Positions 35,534-43,461 of a stretch of DNA of 64,000 nucleotides are shown in pieces. How positions within the stretch are numbered: position 1 is the first letter of the stretch; every line of letters begins with the position of its first letter. This DNA comes from Shewanella nanhaiensis (GTDB lineage Bacteria; Pseudomonadota; Gammaproteobacteria; Enterobacterales; Shewanellaceae): positions 299,553 through 363,552 of the forward strand of contig NZ_JAHZST010000005.1 of the NCBI RefSeq assembly GCF_019457885.1, given 5' to 3'. The translations under genes were made by a program, and so were the position numbers. Under the pieces are notes generated by a model, which was not told the DNA's origin, did no database searches, and was given only the letters and a program-made list of their open reading frames with translations.

Positions 35534-36152
35534 CAAGCATGCTCCACATATGCTCTAAATTATATTCACGCTGTAGAAATAGAGTGACGATAAAAAGCAT
35601 AGAGAAGCAAAACGTTCCCATGCCTAAGAAGATATCGGCAAAATCAGATAAATTGAACACAGACACTAAGATACTGATGAGGTAGATCTCAAGCATGGTT
35701 AACTGAGACAGAATATCTTGATACTTCAATAGGCGTTTAAGCAGGTCTCTAAAAAAAGGCGAGTGCAGACGGTATTTAATGATAAGGATCTGCGACAAGA
35801 TAGATAAGATCAGGATCCCTGGTGCGATCACTGCTGTGAGCATGACCGATATTCCCACGATCCAGTAACCTTGATGGGCGACGGCTATGGCTCCCTCAGC
35901 AATTGTAGCTGTTCTAACACTGCCTAAAAAATGTAACTCTAAAATGGGAAGAAAATTAGCGGGCGTGAAAAAGATCAGTGCAGTGATGCAAAGCGCTAAC
36001 ATACCGTTAATAGAGCAGTATGGCGTATCGTAAAGGGCGGTATGACAACGCGGACACAAGGCCCGAACTCCCGAAGGAAGTGCTCGCTTGGTTACCACTA
36101 AATCACAGGAGCGGCATAAGGTCACACAATCATCAATACAATCTCGTTCCAT
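35526..36152 (-). CDS. PqiA/LetA-family membrane protein, N-terminal half equivalent
   Basis: A membrane protein of about 208 residues with four hydrophobic segments and two CxxC pairs near the N-terminus (CRSC and CPRC), a zinc-ribbon-like module. It corresponds to the first half of LetA/PqiA. A TTG at 36164 preceded by AAGGGAT is an alternative start giving 212 residues. With the next gene it adds up to the length of one E. coli LetA, so a heteromeric LetA is likely. The divergent neighbour is yebG, as letA and yebG are also close in E. coli. Confidence 0.86.
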   Translation of the reverse strand: MERDCIDDCVTLCRSCDLVVTKRALPSGVRALCPRCHTALYDTPYCSINGMLALCITALIFFTPANFLPILELHFLGSVRTATIAEGAIAVAHQGYWIVGISVMLTAVIAPGILILSILSQILIIKYRLHSPFFRDLLKRLLKYQDILSQLTMLEIYLISILVSVFNLSDFADIFLGMGTFCFSMLFIVTLFLQREYNLEHMWSMLDE

Positions 36153-36362
36153 CTCTGGCTTCAAATCCCTTATTGGTATCCTGTTTTACATGGACATTTG
36201 AGCGGGTAAGCTATCCCACCAGACTAAAACGCGGCTTTAGTATAGTGATGAACCTTAAACCATTCTTAAATATACAGCATCAGTAACTGTTGATAATCAG
36301 CTGGATTATATCAGATTTCTCAGAATACTTGCATAAGAAGTTATTTTTGTGAGACTCTGTAA

Positions 36363-36378
36363 CTGTATATAAAAACAG
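36363..36378. promoter_or_regulatory. LexA operator (SOS box) of yebG
   Basis: A perfect CTGT-N8-ACAG box with an A/T-only centre (CTGTATATAAAAACAG) lies immediately upstream of yebG, a known SOS gene in E. coli. It also lies between the two divergent genes, so an effect on the letA side is conceivable. Confidence 0.9.
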
Positions 36379-36391
36379 TATGAGGGCAGGT

Positions 36392-36676
36392 ATGGCGGTA
36401 ATTACTAAATTTGTCGTGGTCAGAGAAGGGGTTGAGAAGATGACATTCACATCTAAGAAGGAAGCTGATGCTTACGACAAGATGCTTGATATCGCTGATC
36501 AATTGACGCCTTTTGTGGCGAATTCTGAACTTGAGCTGGATGATAATGTCTGCGAAAAGTTAGCTTTCTATATGGCACAAAATAAAGATGAGTTATTAAG
36601 TTTACTTAAAGGTGTGGCACCTTCTGCAGCAAAAACCGTTAAAAAATCGCCTAAAAAGGCAGAAACTAAAAAATAA
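36392..36676 (+). CDS. yebG: SOS-regulated protein YebG
   Basis: A 94-residue protein of the YebG family: a conserved N-terminal half (KFVVVREGVEKMTFTSKKEADAYD) and a variable C-terminal tail rich in Lys, Pro and Ala. In E. coli it is induced by DNA damage, and its function is still unclear. The ATG at 36392 is favoured over the ATG at 36380, because the latter abuts the LexA box and has no ribosome site, whereas GAGGG lies properly before 36392. Confidence 0.92.
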   Translation: MAVITKFVVVREGVEKMTFTSKKEADAYDKMLDIADQLTPFVANSELELDDNVCEKLAFYMAQNKDELLSLLKGVAPSAAKTVKKSPKKAETKK

Positions 36677-36693
36677 AGTGTTAGGAAATTTGT

Positions 36694-37152
36694 ATGGATC
36701 TGGAATGTTATGACTCCTTAAATCGTCAGGCTCAGGCACTGCTCTCGGGAGAAGATGATCTGGTTGCAGCGATGGCAAACTTTTCAGCCTTGATTAATGA
36801 TGCTGTAGAGCAACTTAATTGGGTTGGTTTTTATCTTCTAAAAGATGAGCAACTTGTTTTAGGTCCTTTTCAAGGAAAAGTGGCATGCAGTCGTATCCCG
36901 CTTGGCAAAGGTGTATGTGGGACTTCAGCAGCAGAAAAACAAACGATGAGAGTTGACGATGTCCATCAATTTGATGGACATATTGCTTGCGATTCAGCCA
37001 GTAACTCAGAGATAGTCATTCCTGTTTTCGATAATAATAAGCTTATCGGTGTACTCGATATAGACAGCCCAATTTTGAATCGATTCACCAAAACAGATCA
37101 AATTGGCCTGGAAAACTTAGTTAAGAGCTTCGAAAGTGCGTTATTTGGTTAA
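36694..37152 (+). CDS. msrC: Free methionine-(R)-sulfoxide reductase
   Basis: A 152-residue single GAF-domain enzyme that reduces free methionine-R-sulfoxide with thioredoxin-supplied electrons. The three conserved cysteines are C65 (VACSRI), C75 (KGVCGT) and C99 (HIACDS), matching the catalytic set of E. coli fRMsr. It starts 17 bases after yebG behind TTAGGAAA, so the two may share a transcript. The gene precedes proQ and prc, the gammaproteobacterial order. Confidence 0.93.
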   Translation: MDLECYDSLNRQAQALLSGEDDLVAAMANFSALINDAVEQLNWVGFYLLKDEQLVLGPFQGKVACSRIPLGKGVCGTSAAEKQTMRVDDVHQFDGHIACDSASNSEIVIPVFDNNKLIGVLDIDSPILNRFTKTDQIGLENLVKSFESALFG

Positions 37153-37439
37153 ACTACAACCAATTTCGCGCAATTGATGGTCGCAATCGCGGCCGTCACG
37201 CTTATAATAGGCGATTCGAATGATAAGGGCGTTAAGCGTTTCTCATTCTTAGAATGAATGCTTGGCGTTTGTTAATTGTAATTGCTAAGGTATGTCTGCT
37301 GCGTTTGTACTCTTGCCCAATGTTTAGTCATAGACTGGAGCTCGAATACAGCTGAGCCTGACGAATATAAACGACCCTTGATGACATATTATGCTGATAT
37401 GTTTGGATAGAGTCCCTTTTTTTAACTGTGGAAGTAATG

Positions 37440-38072
37440 ATGGAATCAACAGAGAAGTTGACCGACACCAACGCAATACTTGCGTATTTATATGAAACAT
37501 TTCCTTTGTGCTTTATCGCCGAAGGTGAAACTAAGCCATTAAAGATTGGATTGTTTCAGGATTTGGCTGAAAGGTTGGCTGATGATTCTAAAGTAAGTAA
37601 AACCCAATTGAGAATTGCTTTAAGACGCTATACTAGTAGCTGGCGTTACCTAAAAGGCGTAAAAGCGGGTGCACAACGTATCGATCTAGATGGTCAAGCG
37701 TGTGGCGAATTAGAGCAGGAGCATATTGAACATGCTCAGTTGACTCTTAAAGAGAGCCAAGAAAAGGCTAAAGCGAAGCGTATTGCTAAAGCTACTGCCG
37801 CTAAGGCTAGCGAAAAGGCAAGTAAGAAGCCTGCTAAGAAAGTCGCACCTAAGCGTACAAAACCTGCACCTAAGCCAGTTAAAGAAGCGGCACCGGCTGT
37901 TAATTTAACGCCTGCGGTATTAAATGAGTTGAAACAAAACCAGCGTGTTAATGTCAAACTAGGTAAGTCACCTGTTGCCGGTGTGATTGTTGACATTAAG
38001 AAAGAAGATGTTCAAGTACAGTTAGACTCAGGTTTAACAGTTAAAGTACGTGTTGAGCACATAATGCTGTAA
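37440..38072 (+). CDS. proQ: RNA chaperone ProQ
   Basis: A 210-residue RNA chaperone. The N-terminal FinO-like domain (about 1-120; [32 protein letters not shown]) binds structured RNAs. A Lys/Ala/Pro-rich flexible linker (about 120-160) leads to a small C-terminal Tudor-like domain ([17 protein letters not shown]). It binds many sRNAs and mRNA 3' ends. The start is set at ATG 37440, spaced properly from GGAAG; GTG 37428 and ATG 37437 are alternatives. It is followed 30 bases later by prc, as in E. coli. Confidence 0.93.
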   Translation: MESTEKLTDTNAILAYLYETFPLCFIAEGETKPLKIGLFQDLAERLADDSKVSKTQLRIALRRYTSSWRYLKGVKAGAQRIDLDGQACGELEQEHIEHAQLTLKESQEKAKAKRIAKATAAKASEKASKKPAKKVAPKRTKPAPKPVKEAAPAVNLTPAVLNELKQNQRVNVKLGKSPVAGVIVDIKKEDVQVQLDSGLTVKVRVEHIML

Positions 38073-38102
38073 TAATCTTAAAGTAAAAGGAGTAACTTGT
38101 TG

Positions 38103-40175
38103 ATGCGAAAAATACCCTTGGTTGTTTCAATCGCCAGTATTTTTGTAGGATTCTCGGCGTGGGCGTTAACCCCATCAATTCCATTCAGCGAGTTACCCGC
38201 TTTAACACAGGAGCCGCAACATAAAGTTGCTAGCAAACGTGTTACAGGTCTCTTCACTCGTTCTCATTACCATAGATTCGATCTTGACGACACTTTCTCT
38301 GAGCAGGTGTTTAAACGTTATCTCAAGCAGCTTGATTACCGTCGTAACGTGATGCTGCAGAGTGATCTCGATAGCTTTGGCTTATATTCAAAGCAGTTTG
38401 ATGACATGTTAAAGAGTGGAGATCTGACTCCTGCCTATAAGATGTTTGATCTGGTGCAGAAGCGTCGCTATGAGCGTTTTGCTTACGCCTTGTCTCTTCT
38501 TGATAAAGAGATCGATTTTACCGTCCCTAATGATAAATATCAGTATGATCGCGAAGATGCCGCATGGCCGAAAGATGAAGCTGAAATTAATGAGTTATGG
38601 CGCCAGCGCGTTAAATATGATGCGTTGAACCTGAAACTGACTGGTAAAACATGGGAAGAGATCGTTCCTGTCCTTGAGAAGCGCTATAACAACGCAATCA
38701 AGCGACTGAGCCAGACAAAAAGTGAAGATGTTTTCCAAGGTGTGATGAATGCTTTTTCTCGCACGGTAGAGCCTCACACAAGTTACCTTTCTCCACGTAA
38801 TGCTGAACGTTTCCAGATGGAGATGAATCTAAGCCTTGAGGGCATAGGTGCTGTGTTACAGATGGATGATGACTATACAGTGATCAAAAGTCTTGTTGCT
38901 GGTGGACCAGCTGCAACCAGTGCAAAACTTTCCCCTGAAGATAAAATTGTTGGTGTTGGACAAGATGGCAAAGAGATTGTCGATGTCATTGGCTGGCGTC
39001 TTGATGATGTAGTTGAACTGATTAAAGGGCCTAAAGGCAGCAAGGTTGTGCTGCAAATTTTACCTAAGAAGGGCGGCTCTTCGGCTAAGCCGTTTGAAGT
39101 TGTTATCATTAGAGACAAAATTAGATTAGAAGATCGCGCCGCAACATCTGAGGTGATTGAACCTGAAGAGGGCATGTACGCTAACCGTAAGGTTGGTGTT
39201 ATTCAGATCCCTGGTTTCTACATGGACCTCTCAAAAGATGTCTCTAAAGAGTTGGTTAAGCTGAAAGAAGCGCAAGTTGAAGGCATTATCATTGATCTGA
39301 GAGGGAACGGTGGTGGTGCGTTAACTGAAGCAACCTTGTTAACTGGTCTGTTTATTGAGCAGGGACCTGTGGTTCAAATCAGAGACGCTAACGGCAAAGT
39401 GTCTCAGAATCGGGATAATGATGGCAAAGTCACCTACTCAGGTCCACTGAGCGTGATGGTTGACCGCTATAGCGCATCAGCATCAGAAATTTTTGCTGCA
39501 GCGCTTCAAGATTATGATAGAGCCTTGATTGTCGGTGAGTCTACATTTGGTAAAGGCACGGTGCAACAGCACAAGAGCCTTGGTCGAATTTATGATATGT
39601 ATGAAAAACCGATCGGCCATGTTCAGTACACTATCGCGAAATTTTACCGAATCAATGGCGGCAGTACTCAGCTTAAAGGTGTGACTCCTGATATCTCTTT
39701 CCCTAGTGCATTAGAGCCTGGTGAATATGGAGAAGCGGAAGAGGAGAATGCACTGCCTTGGGATAAGGTGCCTGTTGCTCAATACGGTACTTTGGGTGAT
39801 ATCAACCCAAATTTAATCACTAACCTAGATGTTAAGCATCAGGCTCGTATCGGCAAAGATGTTGAGTTTGGTTATATCTATCAAGATATTGCTGAGTTTA
39901 AAAAGCATCACGATGAGAAAACCGTTTCTTTGGTAGAAAGTGAGCGGATCAGTGAGCGTGAAGCTAACGATAAAAAGCAATTAGATCGTTTAAATGAGCG
40001 CCGTGTTAGCCAAGGTTTGGCCATGGTTAAGAGTTTAGACGGTGATGATGAGACTGAAACTGACTCAGAGAGTGAGGAAGAGGTTGAAACACCAGATGCA
40101 TTCCTTGATGAGACTGTATACATCACTTTAGACTTAGTTGATATCGAGCGAGTAGCGAAAAACCAAGTTAAATAG
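38103..40175 (+). CDS. prc: Carboxy-terminal (tail-specific) protease Prc
   Basis: A periplasmic protease of about 690 residues with a signal peptide ending near SAWA. An N-terminal helical region, a PDZ domain (LEGIGAVLQMDDDYTVIKSL region, about 245-330) and the S41 core follow. The catalytic serine is about S459 in YSASASE and the lysine about K484 in FGKGTVQQ, the Ser/Lys dyad spacing of E. coli Prc. It degrades misfolded and tagged envelope proteins and processes FtsI and MepS. The C-terminal tail has an acidic run (about 637-655). TTG at 38097 or 38100 is an alternative start, and the AAAAGGAG site does not decide between them. Confidence 0.93.
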   Translation: MRKIPLVVSIASIFVGFSAWALTPSIPFSELPALTQEPQHKVASKRVTGLFTRSHYHRFDLDDTFSEQVFKRYLKQLDYRRNVMLQSDLDSFGLYSKQFDDMLKSGDLTPAYKMFDLVQKRRYERFAYALSLLDKEIDFTVPNDKYQYDREDAAWPKDEAEINELWRQRVKYDALNLKLTGKTWEEIVPVLEKRYNNAIKRLSQTKSEDVFQGVMNAFSRTVEPHTSYLSPRNAERFQMEMNLSLEGIGAVLQMDDDYTVIKSLVAGGPAATSAKLSPEDKIVGVGQDGKEIVDVIGWRLDDVVELIKGPKGSKVVLQILPKKGGSSAKPFEVVIIRDKIRLEDRAATSEVIEPEEGMYANRKVGVIQIPGFYMDLSKDVSKELVKLKEAQVEGIIIDLRGNGGGALTEATLLTGLFIEQGPVVQIRDANGKVSQNRDNDGKVTYSGPLSVMVDRYSASASEIFAAALQDYDRALIVGESTFGKGTVQQHKSLGRIYDMYEKPIGHVQYTIAKFYRINGGSTQLKGVTPDISFPSALEPGEYGEAEEENALPWDKVPVAQYGTLGDINPNLITNLDVKHQARIGKDVEFGYIYQDIAEFKKHHDEKTVSLVESERISEREANDKKQLDRLNERRVSQGLAMVKSLDGDDETETDSESEEEVETPDAFLDETVYITLDLVDIERVAKNQVK

Positions 40176-40193
40176 AGTTAAACGTTCAGATAA

Positions 40194-40218
40194 AAACGCG
40201 CTATAAGCGCGTTTTTTT
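40194..40218 (+). terminator. Terminator after prc
   Basis: Arms AAACGCGCT (40194-40202) and AGCGCGTTT (40206-40214) with a short loop are followed by a run of T. Confidence 0.88.
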
Positions 40219-40264
40219 ATACTAAATCCGCTTTAGCGGATAATAGATGATTGAAGGCTGGCAT

Positions 40265-42826
40265 ATGACACAGATGAAAGCAAAATACCTTAAAGATTAC
40301 CTACCACCGGCATATACGATCACCCATATTGATCTTGATTTTAATTTAGCGGGTGAACAGACCCGCGTGATCGCTAAGAGTCAACTTGTTAGAAAAGATT
40401 CAGCGCAGACAAGGCTCGTGCTCGATGGCGATCAGATGAAGGTTTTGTCGGTTAAGCTCAACGGTGAAGCGATCGACTATGTTCAAGATGAGACCAGTTT
40501 AAGCATTGAAGCCGATTTTTCTGAATTTGAGTTAGAGATAGTCACGCAGCTCGATCCCGAGGCAAACTCAAGCCTAGAAGGCCTCTATATGTCAGATGGG
40601 GCATATTGTACTCAATGTGAAGCAGAAGGCTTCAGGCGCATCACTTACTTCCTTGATAGACCAGATGTATTGGCTATCTATACTGTGCGAGTTGAAGCTG
40701 ATAAAAATGCATTCCCTTATCTGCTGAGTAACGGAAACTTAATTGAACAAGGGACGCTTGAGAACGGCCGACATTTTGTTCAATGGCAAGACCCATTCCC
40801 TAAACCTGCCTACCTATTTGCGCTTGTTGCAGGGGATTTTGATCTGTTAGAAGATGAGTTTATTACCCGCAGTCAGCGTCCTGTTAAGCTGCAGGTATTC
40901 GTTGATAAAGGCAATTTACATAAGTCGCATCACGCGATGGCGTCACTGAAAAAGTCCATGGCTTGGGACGAGTCCAGATTTGATCTCGAGTATGATCTGG
41001 ATATCTACATGATTGTTGCTGTCGACTTTTTCAATATGGGAGCGATGGAAAACAAAGGGTTAAATGTTTTCAATACTAAGTATGTATTGGCAGACACTAG
41101 CTCAGCGACCGATGATGATTACCATGGTATCGAGTCTGTTGTGGGTCATGAGTATTTCCACAACTGGACTGGAAATAGGGTGACATGCCGCGATTGGTTC
41201 CAGTTAAGCCTTAAAGAGGGGTTAACTGTCTTTAGAGATCAAGAGTTCAGCTCAGATCTGGGTTCTCGTGCCGTTAACCGTATTCATGCTATTAAGGTGA
41301 TTAAGAATCAACAGTTCGCAGAAGATTCCGGCCCGATGGCACATCCTATTCGACCTGAATCTGTGATTGAGATGAATAATTTTTATACAGTAACGGTTTA
41401 TAACAAGGGTGCGGAAGTGATACGTATGATGCATACCTTGCTGGGTGAAGCCCGGTTCCAAGCTGGCATGAAGCTCTATTTTGAGCGTCATGACGGACAA
41501 GCTGTGACTTGTGATGATTTCACTACAGCCATGCAAGATGCAAGTGGGGTTGATTTAAGTCAGTTCACCTTGTGGTATAGCCAGTCTGGTACCCCTGTTG
41601 TAAGTGTGGCGGAGAGTTTCGATGAGGTGAAAGGGGAATACAAGCTAGTGATTGAGCAGCAAACTCCTGTCACTGTCGATCAAACAACAAAAGCTGCGAT
41701 GCATATTCCCTTCGATCTTGAGCTTATCTCAGCAGATGGCGACTCCATGTTAAGTGAAGTCTTGGATGTTAAGTCATCTCATCAAGAGTTTGTGTTTAGC
41801 GATTTAGCTCATAAGCCTACTCCGTCACTGTTACAGAACTTCTCTGCACCAGTTAAACTTCATTTTGATTACTCGGTTGAGCAATTGGTTCATTTGATGC
41901 GTTTCGCATCGAGTGAAGTCGCTCGTTGGGAAGCATCCGTGGCCCTTATCAGTCAGTCAATCTGGGATAATGTTGCGAATCTTGCGGCTAAAAAGGCGAT
42001 GCATCTAGATCTAAGGGTGAGTGATGCCTATCGAGGCGTAATATTGTCAGATTCTTTAGATGCTTCATTGGTGGCAGAAGTATTGACTCTACCTAGTGTT
42101 TCAGCCCTCATTGAGCAGGTCAATAGTGTTGATCTTGATGCTTTAGTGCTTGCTCGCGACTTTGTTATTGGTGAGTTGGCGTCCACCTGTGAAGATGAGT
42201 TATTAACTCGTTATTGCGAACAGGCTGAGGTTGATGAAGCAGGTGCTCGGGCGCTTAAGAACGCTTGCCTATTACTTTTGCAAAAAGTGTCAGATCAGCA
42301 TCAACAACATGCTCAATCACAATATGAAAATGCATTGAACATGACCGATAGCTTAGGGGCTTTACAAGCGCTTAACGGTGAAGAGTCTTCTCTGAGAGAG
42401 AGCTTGATGACTGACTATGAGAAGCGCTGGTTAGAGACACCACTTGTGATGGATAAGTGGTTAACTCTGCAGGCAACCTCTGGCTCTGAAACCTGTTTAG
42501 AGAGATTAGAGAAGCTTACTGAGCACAGCTCATTCTCTTTCTCAAACCCAAATAGAGTTCGCTCTTTAGTGGGGGCTTTCGCCGCTGCTAACTTAGTGCA
42601 ATTTCATCGACTTGATGGTAAAGGTTATGGTTTTTTGACTGAAACAATTATTAAATTAAACAAATTAAACCCACAAGTTGCGGCAAGGCTTATCACACCA
42701 TTGATTCAGTTTAAAAAGTTTGATCTTGATAGACAAAAACTAATGAAAGCATCATTGGAGCAGATTTTAGCACTGCCAGAGCTTTCTAAAGATCTCTATG
42801 AAAAAGTATCAAAAGCACTTGATTGA
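40265..42826 (+). CDS. pepN: Aminopeptidase N
   Basis: An M1 metalloaminopeptidase of 853 residues. The substrate-recognition motif GAMENKG is followed by the zinc site HEYFHNWTGNRV (H295, E296, H299), with the downstream glutamate in LKEGLTVFRDQEF. C-terminal superhelical repeats complete the protein; E. coli PepN is 870 residues. It removes N-terminal residues from peptides in the cytoplasm. The ATG at 40265 is preferred because GAAGG lies seven bases before it, whereas the ATG at 40247 lacks a site. Confidence 0.94.
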   Translation: MTQMKAKYLKDYLPPAYTITHIDLDFNLAGEQTRVIAKSQLVRKDSAQTRLVLDGDQMKVLSVKLNGEAIDYVQDETSLSIEADFSEFELEIVTQLDPEANSSLEGLYMSDGAYCTQCEAEGFRRITYFLDRPDVLAIYTVRVEADKNAFPYLLSNGNLIEQGTLENGRHFVQWQDPFPKPAYLFALVAGDFDLLEDEFITRSQRPVKLQVFVDKGNLHKSHHAMASLKKSMAWDESRFDLEYDLDIYMIVAVDFFNMGAMENKGLNVFNTKYVLADTSSATDDDYHGIESVVGHEYFHNWTGNRVTCRDWFQLSLKEGLTVFRDQEFSSDLGSRAVNRIHAIKVIKNQQFAEDSGPMAHPIRPESVIEMNNFYTVTVYNKGAEVIRMMHTLLGEARFQAGMKLYFERHDGQAVTCDDFTTAMQDASGVDLSQFTLWYSQSGTPVVSVAESFDEVKGEYKLVIEQQTPVTVDQTTKAAMHIPFDLELISADGDSMLSEVLDVKSSHQEFVFSDLAHKPTPSLLQNFSAPVKLHFDYSVEQLVHLMRFASSEVARWEASVALISQSIWDNVANLAAKKAMHLDLRVSDAYRGVILSDSLDASLVAEVLTLPSVSALIEQVNSVDLDALVLARDFVIGELASTCEDELLTRYCEQAEVDEAGARALKNACLLLLQKVSDQHQQHAQSQYENALNMTDSLGALQALNGEESSLRESLMTDYEKRWLETPLVMDKWLTLQATSGSETCLERLEKLTEHSSFSFSNPNRVRSLVGAFAAANLVQFHRLDGKGYGFLTETIIKLNKLNPQVAARLITPLIQFKKFDLDRQKLMKASLEQILALPELSKDLYEKVSKALD

Positions 42827-42860
42827 TAAGCTGCTCTTTAGCTAAATTTTTTACTGTAAT

Positions 42861-42898
42861 TAACGCCGATGATACCGAAATCATTGGCGTTATTTTTC
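42861..42898 (+). terminator. Terminator after pepN
   Basis: A 13-bp stem (42861-42873 with 42880-42892, one G-T pair) is followed by TTTTT. It lies inside an open frame that runs into the next gene, which shows that the next gene starts downstream of it. Confidence 0.88.
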
Positions 42899-42915
42899 TG
42901 ATAAGAATGTATATA

Positions 42916-43131
42916 ATGATTTTTTACTTCTCGATTAACGTGAATTATCAAGAGTTTGAACGGTATTATCAAGGCCATGCTGATAAAGTTGAGGTACGTG
43001 ATAATGAAGGTAGGATCCTATGGATCCATGGCAGACATTTTCGCCCATTTTTAACAAGAGCCGGTGTTCAGGGTCAATTTAAAATGGAGTTAAGTCAAAG
43101 TGGTGAGCTCCTGTCACTTTTAAAAATTTAG
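42916..43131 (+). CDS. DUF2835 family protein
   Basis: A 71-residue protein of the DUF2835 family, recognised from segments such as YYQGHADKVEVRDNEGR and RPFLTRAGVQGQF. It is cytoplasmic and small, and its function is unknown. The frame is open from 42823, but the pepN terminator occupies 42861-42898, so the ATG at 42916 (or 42907) is the real start. The ribosome site is weak. It lies downstream of pepN on the same strand. Confidence 0.82.
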   Translation: MIFYFSINVNYQEFERYYQGHADKVEVRDNEGRILWIHGRHFRPFLTRAGVQGQFKMELSQSGELLSLLKI

Positions 43132-43461
43132 AAAATATTTATTAGAGTAATTACTTCAAACGACTGATTATATTGTTAATCTACAATTACTCAGTCGTAC
43201 TCATTGTATCTCATTGTTATTTATTACCTTTCCCCGTCTTATTTACTTCTTTTTTCTTTGGTGTGCCAACTTTTTAAATCAAGCGTTTAAATTATTGTTT
43301 TATTATTGATGAAACTCTTTAAAACTTCAGAAGATTTTCTCCTATTCAACCTTGCTCATCAGATGTAAATGCTGTAACAATGGTGTTACCTGTCGGCTAA
43401 CGAAATGTTGGTTGTCATTCCTATAACAAAAGAATCCAGCAGGTTACGGAGAAGAGCTAAA
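43132..43461. promoter_or_regulatory. Upstream region of the DUF1302 cluster with an inverted-repeat operator candidate
   Basis: About 330 A/T-rich bases without a gene. The best signal is a perfect inverted repeat, GTAACA at 43374-43379 and TGTTAC at 43384-43389, about 70 bases before the DUF1302 start. This is a plausible operator for a dimeric repressor. Two overlapping longer-range repeats near 43145-43197 are weaker. Confidence 0.45.

Noticed and set aside
36380..36391. Earlier ATG for yebG
   Set aside because: It starts two bases after the LexA box and has no ribosome site; the ATG at 36392 has GAGGG at proper spacing and matches the family start.
37153..37439. Possible tRNA-like segment between msrC and proQ (GATTCGAAT near 37213)
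   Set aside because: No cloverleaf can be drawn around it: acceptor and anticodon stems are missing.
42823..42915. N-terminal extension of the DUF2835 protein overlapping pepN
   Set aside because: The pepN terminator lies inside this stretch and the family is only about 70 residues long.
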